From assembly GCA_022826125.1 (NCBI GenBank), contig JAJDVM010000048.1, forward strand, positions 1 through 32,692: a DNA stretch of 32,692 bases, given 5' to 3'. Below are positions 1 through 8,761 of this stretch, piece after piece; the first letter of the stretch is position 1; each line of letters starts with the position of its first letter. The DNA comes from Defluviicoccus sp. (GTDB lineage: Bacteria; Pseudomonadota; Alphaproteobacteria; MPNO01). Below the pieces are notes generated by a model that was not told the DNA's origin, did not search any database, and worked only from the letters and a program-made list of their open reading frames with translations. The position numbers were made by a program, and so were the translations under genes.

Positions 1-702
1 GGCCGGCTCGGGGACGAGGGCACCGGCTTCGCCTTCGACAACGAGCGACCGCGGCATCGCGTCGTGCTGGAGGACTTTCGTCTCGCCGACCGCGCGGTCA
101 CCAACGGCGAGTACCGCGCCTTCGTCGAGGACGGCGGATACCGAGACCCGCTGCTGTGGCTCGCCGACGGCTGGGCGACGGTGCAGGCCGAGGGGTGGGA
201 GGCGCCCCTTTACTGGCGCGAGACCGACGGCGAGCGGTCGGAGTTCACCCTCGCCGGCGAGGTGCCGCTCGACCACGACGCGCCGGTCTGCCATGTGAGC
301 CATTACGAGGCCGCCGCCTACGCGACCTGGGCCGGCAAGCGCCTGCCCACCGAGGCCGAATGGGAGGCCGCGGCGCCCGGGGTGGACGAGGAGAACGCCA
401 ACCTGTTGGCCGCCGACCGCCTGCATCCCGCGGCGGCGAACGGCAACGGCCGGTCCGCCACGCGCCAGATGATCGGCGACGTATGGGAATGGACCGCGAG
501 CCCCTATGTTGCCTATCCCGGTTTCCGCACCTCGCCGGGGGCGGTCGGCGAATACAACGGCAAGTTCATGTCGAACCAGATGGTGCTTCGCGGCGGATGC
601 TGCGCGACCCCGCCCGGGCACATCCGCGCCACCTACCGCAATTTCTTCTACCCCCATCAGCGCTGGCCGTTCACCGGGATCCGTCTGGCCGAGGACGGCT
701 AG
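1..702 (+). CDS. egtB: Ergothioneine biosynthesis protein EgtB, C-terminal part (truncated by window start)
   Basis: The open frame runs in from base 1 and ends at a TAG at 700-702, so the N-terminal DinB-like iron-binding region lies outside the window. What remains is the formylglycine-generating-enzyme-like sulfatase-modifying (FGE/SUMF1) fold of EgtB, the non-heme iron sulfoxide synthase that joins (gamma-glutamyl)cysteine to hercynine in ergothioneine synthesis. Diagnostic stretches are FDNERPRHRVVLEDF, VTNGEYRAFVEDGGY, the LPTEAEWE motif, GDVWEWTASPY and the C-terminal RATYRNFFYP. The methyltransferase EgtD, often a neighbour, is not visible to the right and may lie upstream. The gene is followed by 34 bp and then the dienelactone hydrolase. 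Family assignment is firm; the gene is incomplete here only because of the window edge. Confidence 0.93.
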   Translation, partial: GRLGDEGTGFAFDNERPRHRVVLEDFRLADRAVTNGEYRAFVEDGGYRDPLLWLADGWATVQAEGWEAPLYWRETDGERSEFTLAGEVPLDHDAPVCHVSHYEAAAYATWAGKRLPTEAEWEAAAPGVDEENANLLAADRLHPAAANGNGRSATRQMIGDVWEWTASPYVAYPGFRTSPGAVGEYNGKFMSNQMVLRGGCCATPPGHIRATYRNFFYPHQRWPFTGIRLAEDG

Positions 703-736
703 CCACATCGGAATCGACCGACACAAGGAGAGCGCC

Positions 737-1417
737 ATGGCAGGCAAGGACATCGCCTACACGACCCGCAACGGGGAGACCTTCGACGGATATCTGGCCG
801 AGCCCGACGGCGGCGGTCAGGCGCCGGGTCTGTTGCTGATCACGGCGATCTTCGGGATCGACGACGAGATGAAGGAGCTCTCCGACGCCTGGGCGAAGGA
901 CGGGTTCCTGGTCTCGGTGCCGGACATTTTCTGGCGGGTGATGCCGGGCCCGACCGCCGACATGGAAAAGGCCTTCGCGCGCTACGGCGCGTTCGACCAG
1001 GAACAGGGGATGCTCGACATCGAGGATCTGGTCAAGGACCTCAGGGCGAGGCCGCGATGCAACGGCAAGGTCGCGATGCTGGGCTTCTGTTTCGGCGGCC
1101 TCTACGCCCATCTCGGCGCGGCGCGGCTCGGGATCGACGCCGCCGGTTCGTTCCACGGCACGAGGATCGGCGAGGCACTGGACGAAACGCCGAAGATCGC
1201 GTGCCCCGTCAGCTTCCATTTCGGCGACGAGGATCCGGTGGTGCCGATGGACGAGGTGGCCGCCATCCGGGAAGCGTATGCCGGCCGCGACAACGCCGAG
1301 ATCGTCGTCCACCCCGGCGCGACCCACAACTTCGCCATGCCCTACAAGGAGGGCTATCAGGCCGCCGCGGCGACGGCGTCGCGTGCGGCGGTGCTGAAGT
1401 GCTTCCAATCGATGTAG
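737..1417 (+). CDS. Dienelactone hydrolase family protein
   Basis: A 226-aa cytoplasmic alpha/beta hydrolase. The start ATG at 737 is preceded by AAGGAG (725-730), which decides it over upstream in-frame starts. The nucleophile is Cys118 in GFCFGG, the acid is probably Asp166 in GDEDPVVP, and the base is His197 in GATHNF, the Cys-Asp-His triad of carboxymethylenebutenolidase. Length matches the family (about 220-240 aa). True dienelactone hydrolases open the lactone ring in chloroaromatic degradation, but no other degradation genes are nearby, so the physiological substrate is unknown. It lies between egtB and an MFS transporter, all on the same strand. Confidence 0.9.
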   Translation: MAGKDIAYTTRNGETFDGYLAEPDGGGQAPGLLLITAIFGIDDEMKELSDAWAKDGFLVSVPDIFWRVMPGPTADMEKAFARYGAFDQEQGMLDIEDLVKDLRARPRCNGKVAMLGFCFGGLYAHLGAARLGIDAAGSFHGTRIGEALDETPKIACPVSFHFGDEDPVVPMDEVAAIREAYAGRDNAEIVVHPGATHNFAMPYKEGYQAAAATASRAAVLKCFQSM

Positions 1418-1457
1418 GGACGGATCTTCGCCGGGGCGCCCGGGCGGAGTCCCCGGC

Positions 1458-2687
1458 GTGATCGCGGACGCCCTCCGCGGCAACCCGTTCGGCTGGCTGG
1501 TCGTGGCGATATGTTTCGCCGCGCTGATGGCCGTCTATGCGACCCGCAGCTCGATCGGGTTGATGATGACCTTCTGGGAGGTCGAGCCCGGATGGGGACG
1601 CGACCTCGCGTCCAACGCCGGCGCCCTCGGCCTCTTCCTCATGGCGATCGTTTCGCCCTTCGCGGGGAACCTGATCGACCGCTTCGGCCCCCGAATCGTC
1701 TGCGCCGGCGGCCTGTTTTGCGTTGCCGTCGGCATCCTCGCGACATCGGCGGCGACCAGGGACTGGCAACTGATCGCGTTCTATGGCGGGCTGATCGGGA
1801 TCGGCTCGGGCGCGATCGCGATGCCGATGGTTTCCGCCGCCGTCGCCCGGTATTTCGCCCACGGGCGGGGTCTGGCGAGCGGCATCGGATTTTCCGGGGC
1901 GACCGGCGGCCAGCTCGTCGCGCTGCCGGTGCTCGGGGCCCTGGTCGTCGCCCTCGGTTGGCGCGGCACCTACACCGCGCTCGGCGTGGTGACGCTCGCC
2001 GTCGCGGCGATCGCCTGGCTCGCGCTGCGGCGCCCCCCGCAGGTTTCCGAGGAGCTTGACGACCAGACTCTCGCGCCGCTCGGCGAGCGCCTCCGCTATG
2101 TGCTGTCGAGCGGAACCTTCTGGCTGCTCGCCATCGGTTTCCTGATCTGCGGCTTCAGCACGGCGGGCGTGATCGAGGTCCATCTCCTGCCCTATGCCGA
2201 ATTCTGCGGCTTCGCGCCCATCGAAGGGGCGACCGCCTACGGGGTGCATGGCGGGATGAACATGATCGGAGTGGTCCTGTTCGGCTTTCTGTCGGACAAG
2301 CTGCACCGGCCGCGACTGCTGGCCTCGGTCTATTTCACCCGCGTGGCGCTGTTCGTATTGCTGACCCAGATCGCCGGCAGCCTGCCGCTCCTGTTCGTCT
2401 TCGCCGCGCTCTACGGCTTCCTCAACTTCGCCGCGATGCCGGTCATCGCCCACATCATCGCCAGCCGCATGGGGGTCGGCGTGATCGGCCTCGCGATGGG
2501 CCTGATCTTCGGCGGCCACTGGCTGGGCGCGGCGGTCGGCGCCTATCTCGGCGGCGCGTTCTATTCGTTGTGGGCGCGCTATGACGAGCTCTGGATCGTC
2601 GCGGCGCTGGCGGTCGCGCTGGCCGGCTGCCTGTCCCTCTTCGTGCCCGAGGACCGGAGGAGAGAGCCGGCGCTGCAGCCGGCGTGA
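1458..2687 (+). CDS. Major facilitator superfamily transporter
   Basis: A 409-aa inner-membrane protein with about twelve hydrophobic segments spread over its whole length. It starts with GTG at 1458; there is no clear Shine-Dalgarno, although GGAG lies about 12 bases upstream. The loop DRFGPRIV between helices 2 and 3 (residues about 74-81) and SDKLHRPRLL in the second half correspond to the MFS signature GxLaDrxGrkxxl. The sequence resembles the monocarboxylate/oxalate-formate antiporter branch, but the substrate cannot be read from sequence. Its stop overlaps the start of the EamA transporter gene by 4 bases (GTGA), implying translational coupling of two transporters. Confidence 0.88.
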   Translation: MIADALRGNPFGWLVVAICFAALMAVYATRSSIGLMMTFWEVEPGWGRDLASNAGALGLFLMAIVSPFAGNLIDRFGPRIVCAGGLFCVAVGILATSAATRDWQLIAFYGGLIGIGSGAIAMPMVSAAVARYFAHGRGLASGIGFSGATGGQLVALPVLGALVVALGWRGTYTALGVVTLAVAAIAWLALRRPPQVSEELDDQTLAPLGERLRYVLSSGTFWLLAIGFLICGFSTAGVIEVHLLPYAEFCGFAPIEGATAYGVHGGMNMIGVVLFGFLSDKLHRPRLLASVYFTRVALFVLLTQIAGSLPLLFVFAALYGFLNFAAMPVIAHIIASRMGVGVIGLAMGLIFGGHWLGAAVGAYLGGAFYSLWARYDELWIVAALAVALAGCLSLFVPEDRRREPALQPA

Positions 2688-3613
2688 CCGACCGCCCCAA
2701 GAGCTCGTTTCTTGCCGGCGACGGCGTGGCCCATGTGCTGATGGCGCAGGCCGCGCTGATCTTCGCGCTCAACTACGTGATCGGGCGATGGGCGGCGGGC
2801 GAGGTCGCGCCGTATACGCTCGGCTTCACCCGCTGGACGGTGGGCGCGCTGGTCCTCCTGCCGTTTGCCTGGCACCTGATCCGCCGCGACCTCCTTCTGC
2901 TCCAACGGCACTGGAAGCTGCTCTGTCTCTTGGGTTTCCTGATGCCTCTGATGGGCGCCGGGATCACCTATGTCGCGCTCAACTACACGACCGCGATCAA
3001 CGGCGGCGTGATCCAGACCTCGCTGCCGGTGCTGATCGTGGTTCTCGCCTGGATCGTCCTCGGCGACAGGGTTACCCGCCGGCAGCTCTTCGGCGTGGTC
3101 CTCGCCGTCGTGGGGCTTCTCTACATGATCTCGCGCGGCGACCCCGCGATCCTCCTCGACCTCGCCTTCAACCGCGGCGACGCGGTGCTGCTTCTGTGCA
3201 ACCTCTGCCTCGCGGGTTACGGCGTCGCCGCGCGGCTGATGCCGAAGGAGGTGCATACCCTCACTCTTCTGACGATGGTCTGCGCGGTCGGGGCGATGTG
3301 CCACGTACCGTTCTTCGCCTTCGAGCTGGCCCAGGAGGGACTGCCTCCCCTCAGCACGAAAGCGGTCGTCTCGCTGGTGTTCGTCGCCTTTTTCCCCTCG
3401 GTCGTCGCGATCCTCGGCTGGAACGTCGCCATCGTCCGGCTCGGCCCGTCCCGGGCGGGGTTCTACATGTACCTGGTGCCCGTGTTCTCCGCGGCGATCA
3501 GCGTGCCCTTCCTTGGCGAGACGCTGAGCGCTTTTCACCTGATCGGCGTGGCGCTGATCGTCGGCGGCGTTACAGTGTCCACGCGCAAGCCCGGCACGGA
3601 CGAATCCGCATAG
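2684..3613 (+). CDS. EamA/DMT-superfamily transporter
   Basis: A 309-aa inner-membrane protein with two EamA repeats and about ten hydrophobic helices. GTG at 2684 overlaps the MFS stop codon by 4 bases. Typical DMT features are the early NYVIGRWAAGEVAP segment, NYTTAINGGVIQTSLPVLIVVLAW at the end of the first repeat (quoted in part: TAINGGVIQTSLPVL), and the closing FLGETLSAFHLIGVALIVGG of the second repeat (quoted in part: LGETLSAFHLIGVALI). EamA proteins export or import small metabolites such as amino acids or nucleobases; no specific substrate is inferable. Confidence 0.9.
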   Translation: MTDRPKSSFLAGDGVAHVLMAQAALIFALNYVIGRWAAGEVAPYTLGFTRWTVGALVLLPFAWHLIRRDLLLLQRHWKLLCLLGFLMPLMGAGITYVALNYTTAINGGVIQTSLPVLIVVLAWIVLGDRVTRRQLFGVVLAVVGLLYMISRGDPAILLDLAFNRGDAVLLLCNLCLAGYGVAARLMPKEVHTLTLLTMVCAVGAMCHVPFFAFELAQEGLPPLSTKAVVSLVFVAFFPSVVAILGWNVAIVRLGPSRAGFYMYLVPVFSAAISVPFLGETLSAFHLIGVALIVGGVTVSTRKPGTDESA

Positions 3614-3698
3614 GCGCACGCCGGGGCGGGTATAACGGCGCTGCGGTTTGCGCGTACAATCCCGCGAGCGGGGAATAACGGACCGGAGGGCACGCCCC

Positions 3699-4850
3699 AT
3701 GCAGGGACACAAGGACCGCATTCTGACCACCCATGTCGGCAGCCTGCCGCGCACCGTCGAGGTGCTCGATGCGATGAAGGCAAAGCACGAGGGCGAGCCT
3801 TACGACGAGGCCGACTACGAGCGGAAGATCGGCGAAGGCGTTCGCGAGATCGTCCGGCGTCAGGCCGATCTCGGCATCGACGTGGTGGCCGACGGCGAGA
3901 TGTCGAAGACCGGCTTCTTCGCCTATATCGAGGATCGGATCGAGGGTTTCGAGCCGCGCCGCGACGAGAAATACAATCTGTTCGCGGCCGAGACGGCCGC
4001 GTTCCCGGAATATTACGCGGAGTATTTCGCCCGTGTGATGATGGGCGGCGCGATCGTGAAGATGGCTCCCATGTATTGCGTGGGGCCGGTGTCCTACAAG
4101 GGCGAGGCGGTGCTTGCCCGCGACCTCGACAATCTGAAGGCCGCCGTTGCCGATGTCTCCTGCCACGACGCGTTCGTGCCCGCGGTCTCGCCCGCGGGCG
4201 TCGGCTACAACGCCTATTACAACACCGAGGAGGAATATGCCGGGGCGGTCGCCGAGGCGCTCCGGACCGAGTATCTCGCCATCGTCGATGCCGGTTTCCT
4301 GTTGCAGATCGACGACCCGTTTCTCTGCGACATCCTGGTCGATCCCGCGCTCGGCGACGCGGGCAAGGACCGCAAGTGCCGGCTCTATGTCGAGGCGCTC
4401 AACCACGCGCTGCGCGGCATCCCCGAGGACAGGGTCCGCTATCACACCTGCTACGGCATCAACGAGGGTCCGAGGATCTACGAAGCGCCGATGGACGAGG
4501 TGTGCCGGTACATGCTCGACATCGAGGCGGGCAGCTATTCGTTCGAGGCGGCGAACGCGCGGCACGAGCACGAATATCACATCTGGGAGGACATCGAGCT
4601 CGCCGACGGCAAGGCGCTGATCCCGGGTGTCATCACGCATGCGAGCAACATCGTCGAGCATCCGGAGCTGATCGCCGAACGGCTGGTGCGCTACGCCGAG
4701 CGGGTCGGGCGGGAGAACGTGCTGGCCGGCGGCGATTGCGGGTTCTCGTCGCAGGCCTGCTACCACACCGAGGTCCATCCGACGGTGATCTGGGCCAAGT
4801 TCGAGGCGATGGCCGAAGGCGCACGGCTGGCGACGGAGAAACTCTGGTAG
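3699..4850 (+). CDS. Cobalamin-independent methionine synthase (MetE C-terminal-like) family protein
   Basis: A 383-aa cytoplasmic TIM-barrel protein. ATG at 3699 has GGAGGG at 3685-3690, so the in-frame start 51 bases upstream is rejected. It opens with TTHVGSLPRT, typical of the family. Zinc ligands of the MetE C-terminal domain are present: His249 and Cys251 in YHTCYG, and Cys347 in GGDCGFSS, with several Glu candidates in ARHEHEYH. Full MetE is about 750 aa with two barrels; this has one barrel and belongs with the shorter relatives that include epoxyalkane:coenzyme M transferases and uncharacterised methyltransferases. Thiol alkyl transfer is likely, but substrate and methyl donor are unknown. 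It is the last gene before the RiPP cluster, separated by 115 bp. Confidence 0.87.
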   Translation: MQGHKDRILTTHVGSLPRTVEVLDAMKAKHEGEPYDEADYERKIGEGVREIVRRQADLGIDVVADGEMSKTGFFAYIEDRIEGFEPRRDEKYNLFAAETAAFPEYYAEYFARVMMGGAIVKMAPMYCVGPVSYKGEAVLARDLDNLKAAVADVSCHDAFVPAVSPAGVGYNAYYNTEEEYAGAVAEALRTEYLAIVDAGFLLQIDDPFLCDILVDPALGDAGKDRKCRLYVEALNHALRGIPEDRVRYHTCYGINEGPRIYEAPMDEVCRYMLDIEAGSYSFEAANARHEHEYHIWEDIELADGKALIPGVITHASNIVEHPELIAERLVRYAERVGRENVLAGGDCGFSSQACYHTEVHPTVIWAKFEAMAEGARLATEKLW

Positions 4851-4965
4851 CCGAAAACCCGGGCGCGCGGCTCGGGCCTCCCGCCGACGCCGCGACGGCG
4901 GAAATTATCTGTCCGACGCGATCGAGTCCGACGGTATTCCGGGACGGGAACTTGGGAGGCCTTCG

Positions 4966-6267
4966 ATGAAGAAACCCGTTGAAGCGGCGGATCGCCTCCT
5001 GTCGAAAGCCGGTGAAGACGATGACTTTCGCGAACGCCTGCTGGCGAACCCCAGGGAAACCGTGGAAAGGGAATTCGGCGTGACGCTGGCCGAAGGCCAC
5101 GAGATTCACGTGCACGAGGAATCCGACAGCGCGACACATCTGGTGCTTCCGCCACGTAGCAAACTCAGCGAGACCGAGAGAAAGGAGGCCAGGGCCGGTG
5201 CGGCATCGCTCGAGTTTCTTCGCAAGACGCTCCACGACCCCGCGCCGCCCGCTCGTCCCGCCGTTCTCGAACGCGAGCGAGCCCCGGCGACGGCCGCCAC
5301 TCCCGCAGCGCTGGCAAGAGCGGGCCGGGAAAGCATCCGACGCGGTCTCGCTTTCCTGGAAACCGCCATCGACGAAAACGGGGCCTGGCACTGCATCCGG
5401 TTCAATATCGCCGATCCCGACATCCCGCGGCATTTCGAGAGACCGCCCTTCGTGTCGGCTTTCTGCGTACTTGCTCTGGAATGCTGCGACGAACCGCGGG
5501 CCCGGGACCTGTGCGCAGCTGCCCGCAACTATCTCGTCGATACCGCCGAATATCCCGGATTGTGGCGCTACTACCGCCACCTGCCCCGGGATCTCGACAG
5601 TACCGCACTCTGCTCGCTCGTAATTGGCAACCATCCCTGGATTTTCCTGGGGAGAAACGTTCCGTACATATTGGCGAACCGCGACGAGGAAGGTCGTTTT
5701 ACGACCTGGGTGCTGACGGCGGACGAGCCGGACGTTGCCGCGCCGTTTCGTATCGAGGCCGACCCCGTCGTCAATGCGAACGTGATCGCCTATCTCGGCG
5801 ACCGCCCCGAAACCGAGGATGCCCAACGATGGCTGGAAGCGCTGATCGCCGAAGGCAGCGTCGAGGATTCGTCGAAATGGTATCCCGATACGGTCACGAT
5901 CTACTACGCGACGACCCGCGCGATGACTCGCGTGCGGCCGGCCCTCGACCGGCTGCGCCCGATAATCGCGGAACGTGTTCTCGGCCTGTGCAACGAGGAG
6001 GGCGAATTCGGCAACATCCTGCAAACCGCGCAGGCGGTGGCCGCTCTTTACAATATCGGCAGTCTCGAAAGCATCGACGCTAAACGCCTGGTGGAGAATT
6101 TCTTAAGTTCGCAACGCGAGGACGGTAGCTGGCCCGAGCTCCTCGCCTTTGGCGACCAATCGCTGAAATGGGGCGCGATAGGCCGGATAGGGCACGGTTC
6201 GGAAGCCGTGACCTCCGCGTTTTGCATCGAAGCCCTGGAGCGGCTCGTCGAAGTCCTGGGGACGTGA
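4966..6267 (+). CDS. NHLP leader fused to a squalene-hopene-cyclase-like (prenyltransferase/toroid) domain
   Basis: A 433-aa protein. ATG 4966 has GGGAGG at 4954-4959. Residues 1-78 are a nitrile-hydratase-like leader peptide (NHLP): DFRERLLANPRETVEREFG, IHVHE and HLVLPP, ending in Ala-Gly at 77-78. They align without gaps to the leader of the 83-aa precursor at 12336-12587 (27 of 78 identical by my count). A Pro/Ala-rich linker (about 92-117) follows, then an alpha-alpha toroid (about 120-433) with a DLDST motif at 209-213, where squalene-hopene cyclases have DxDDTA, and a QW-type QREDGSW at 383-389. A single roughly 310-aa barrel is shorter than full cyclases (about 630 aa). Whether it is an enzyme targeted by its leader, a carrier, or a protein substrate is unknown. 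It is the first gene of a four-gene + strand block. Confidence 0.82.
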   Translation: MKKPVEAADRLLSKAGEDDDFRERLLANPRETVEREFGVTLAEGHEIHVHEESDSATHLVLPPRSKLSETERKEARAGAASLEFLRKTLHDPAPPARPAVLERERAPATAATPAALARAGRESIRRGLAFLETAIDENGAWHCIRFNIADPDIPRHFERPPFVSAFCVLALECCDEPRARDLCAAARNYLVDTAEYPGLWRYYRHLPRDLDSTALCSLVIGNHPWIFLGRNVPYILANRDEEGRFTTWVLTADEPDVAAPFRIEADPVVNANVIAYLGDRPETEDAQRWLEALIAEGSVEDSSKWYPDTVTIYYATTRAMTRVRPALDRLRPIIAERVLGLCNEEGEFGNILQTAQAVAALYNIGSLESIDAKRLVENFLSSQREDGSWPELLAFGDQSLKWGAIGRIGHGSEAVTSAFCIEALERLVEVLGT

Positions 6268-6344
6268 AGAAATTGCGGGTTACCGTATCCGGTGATACCA
6301 TGAACCTCCGCATAAGGGACCGATAGCCCGTCGGGGAAGCTGCC

Positions 6345-8729
6345 ATGCCGCAAGATACAGCCGTAGGCGGCGGCTTGGGCTCGAACGAGACCGACGTCGC
6401 GCAGCGCATCGAGCCGTCCGTCCTTAACGCCCTTCCGCACTATCTGCCCCTGGGTATTTTTCCGTTGATCGTCGCCGCCGCGATTTATGGCGGCTGGTGG
6501 TTATTGCCGCCATTCGTCTTCATGAGCGTCGCGGGGCCGCTCGACCGGGCGCTGGGAGTCGACGGGCGCAACATGGACCTGGCGAAAACGCCCGAACGCC
6601 GCCTGGTCCTGCACAATCTGCCGGTCTGGATCTGGGCGTTTCTATGGCCGCCGACGCTGGTTTTCGGCATGTGGCAGATCCTTGTCGCCGATCGGTTCGC
6701 AATCTGGGAATGCGCGCTGCTGGCGATCGTGTTGACCATGGAAGCGCAGGCCGTTTTCGTGGTCGGTCACGAGCTGGTTCATCGGCGCTCGGTCTGGGAA
6801 AGGTGGCTCGGAGAGTTCCTGCTGTCGTCGGCTTCCTATCCGCAATACGCCACCGAGCATGTCTATATCCACCATGCCAGGGTCGGCACTCCGCACGACG
6901 TGGGATCGGCTCCGAAAGGAGAGAGTTTCTGGCGGTATTTCCCGAGGGAAGTCGCAAGCAACCTCACCAATTCATGGAAGGTGGTTCGCGAACGGCTGGC
7001 GCGGCGCCGTCTGCCGCTGTGGCATTACAGCAATCCGTTCTGGCGGTACGGCATCGCCGTGGCGTTCTGGTACGCGCTCGTGTACTGGATGAACGGACTT
7101 TGGGCGGTTCCGGTCTTTGCCTTCCTCGGCCTGTGCTGCGTTTTTTCGATGAAGATAAGCAACTATTTTCAACATTACGGTCTCCGCCGGGTCCGCCTGC
7201 CGAACGGGCGATGGGAAAAGGTGATGCCGCGCCATTCCTGGAGCGCGGACTGGAAATTCAGCAACTGGATGTTCTTCAACATGCAGCGGCACGCGGATCA
7301 TCACGCGGCGGCGTCCCGCCACTATCCGCTGCTCCAGGTTCGCGGCGCCGACGAATCGCCGGAACTCCCGGGAACCTACGCCGACATGATGAACATCGTG
7401 CTCAGGCCCAGGCGCTGGTTCGCGAAGATGGATCCGCTGGTGGATCAATGGCGCGAGCGCTTTTATCCGGAGATCGACGACTGGAGCGCCTATGACAGCC
7501 CGATTTCCGCCACGCGGCCCGATGCCTTCGAGGCCATAGTCGAAATCTTCGGCGCGGCCCCGCGGCTCGCCGAACGGATCGAACGCAATTCCGAGCTTCT
7601 CGACAGCCTGCAGGATCGGGAATTCACCGATCTCGACCTCCCGGAGGGATTCGGGCCGGATCGGGAGTCCGAAGCGATCGCGCGGCGCGGGCTCGCGAGA
7701 CTCTACTGGACGCACGAAATGGGCGTTCGGGAAATGAAGGACCTGATCGACGAATTGCCGGCGGTCGATGCGGGCGAGACCGCCGAAATCGTGCGGAACT
7801 GGTCGAACGACAAGGCGTTCCAGATCGGCATGCACGTCGTGCGCGGAAACCTGTCTCCGGCCGAGGCGACGACCGCTCTCTCCAATCTCGCCGAAGCGTC
7901 GATTTCGGCCGTTGTCGCCGCCGTTGTCGCCGATTTTGTCGACCGGGTCGGGCCGGCGCGCGCCGGCGGGATCGCCGCCGTATTTCTGGGCGATCTCGCC
8001 AGCCAGGAGGTCTATCCGAGCGTCGCGATCGAGATACTGTTCGTGCACGACGGCTGGCGGTCCGGCGAAATCGAGCGTCTGTGCAGGCGTTTCCGGGAGA
8101 CCCTGACCGATCTGGCGCGGGACAGTCTCCTGGTCTCTCCGGTGCCGCGCGACTCGAAATCCCTTCTCTCGCTGCCACTTTCCGAGCTGGCCGAGCGCGG
8201 CGAGAGCCTTGTGCCCGCCCTTGCCAGAACGCGCTGCGCGTTCGAGTACGGCGACTCCGGAATCGGCCGACGCTTCGACGCGGCGCGGCGCGACGTTCTG
8301 ACCCGATTTGGCGAGAGCGAGGCCCGGATCGCCCGGCTGCGCGAGCCGCCGGAAGATCCCCCCGAAACGGGCGTCTCCGCTTACGCCCGGATGCGCGGCG
8401 GGCTGGAGGACGTCGAGCGGGCCGCGCGCTTCCTGCAGTTGACCGACGCCGCGATCGGCCACGACGATCCGGCTCCGACCGCCGCCGCCGTGTTCGATGC
8501 GGCGGGCGTCGAACCGCTGGCCCGGGCCTCCGCCATGTGGCGGGACTTGCAGGGCGTCATGCGTCTCGTCGGCGAGGAAGGATTCGACGCGGATGCGGCG
8601 GGGCCGAAGGTCAAGTCTCTCGTTGCGAACGCGTGCGGGTACGAGGACTACGACGCGCTGACGTCGGCGGTCGCCGAAACCGCATCCAGCGCCGCCGCCG
8701 GGGTCGACGCGCTTCTTTCGCGCGCGTAA
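6345..8729 (+). CDS. AlkB-family membrane di-iron hydroxylase fused to a degenerate GlnE-type adenylyltransferase domain
   Basis: A 794-aa fusion protein. ATG 6345 follows GGGGAAG. The N-terminal half (to about residue 385) is a membrane alkane hydroxylase/desaturase: hydrophobic helices plus the histidine boxes HELVH (142-146), EHVYIHH (171-177), QHYG (276-279) and NMQRHADHHA (312-321). These are the di-iron ligands and the AlkB HYG signature. The C-terminal half (about 393-794) resembles the adenylyltransferase half of GlnE: IFGAAPRLAERIERNSELLDSL, a LARTRCAFEYG segment, a GGLEDVERAARFLQL segment, and the closing ACGYEDYDAL. The nucleotidyltransferase DxD reads A561-I-E563, so metal-dependent catalysis is probably lost. 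No rubredoxin or ferredoxin gene is in the window. The likely role is hydroxylation or desaturation of a lipid or alkyl part of the product (inference). Confidence 0.85.
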   Translation: MPQDTAVGGGLGSNETDVAQRIEPSVLNALPHYLPLGIFPLIVAAAIYGGWWLLPPFVFMSVAGPLDRALGVDGRNMDLAKTPERRLVLHNLPVWIWAFLWPPTLVFGMWQILVADRFAIWECALLAIVLTMEAQAVFVVGHELVHRRSVWERWLGEFLLSSASYPQYATEHVYIHHARVGTPHDVGSAPKGESFWRYFPREVASNLTNSWKVVRERLARRRLPLWHYSNPFWRYGIAVAFWYALVYWMNGLWAVPVFAFLGLCCVFSMKISNYFQHYGLRRVRLPNGRWEKVMPRHSWSADWKFSNWMFFNMQRHADHHAAASRHYPLLQVRGADESPELPGTYADMMNIVLRPRRWFAKMDPLVDQWRERFYPEIDDWSAYDSPISATRPDAFEAIVEIFGAAPRLAERIERNSELLDSLQDREFTDLDLPEGFGPDRESEAIARRGLARLYWTHEMGVREMKDLIDELPAVDAGETAEIVRNWSNDKAFQIGMHVVRGNLSPAEATTALSNLAEASISAVVAAVVADFVDRVGPARAGGIAAVFLGDLASQEVYPSVAIEILFVHDGWRSGEIERLCRRFRETLTDLARDSLLVSPVPRDSKSLLSLPLSELAERGESLVPALARTRCAFEYGDSGIGRRFDAARRDVLTRFGESEARIARLREPPEDPPETGVSAYARMRGGLEDVERAARFLQLTDAAIGHDDPAPTAAAVFDAAGVEPLARASAMWRDLQGVMRLVGEEGFDADAAGPKVKSLVANACGYEDYDALTSAVAETASSAAAGVDALLSRA

Positions 8730-8761
8730 GCGTGCCGGCCGATCGGGCGCGGAGACCCCCG

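Noticed and set aside
4633-6024. Long - strand frame (463 codons) across the MetE-like and NHLP-toroid genes
   Set aside because: It spans two convincing + strand genes and their spacer without recognisable motifs; antisense shadow.
8081-8761. N-terminal extension of the YcaO frame to 8081
   Set aside because: Overlaps the end of the AlkB-GlnE gene by about 650 bases with Arg-rich non-protein-like sequence; ATG 8762 has a ribosome binding site and begins the family domain.
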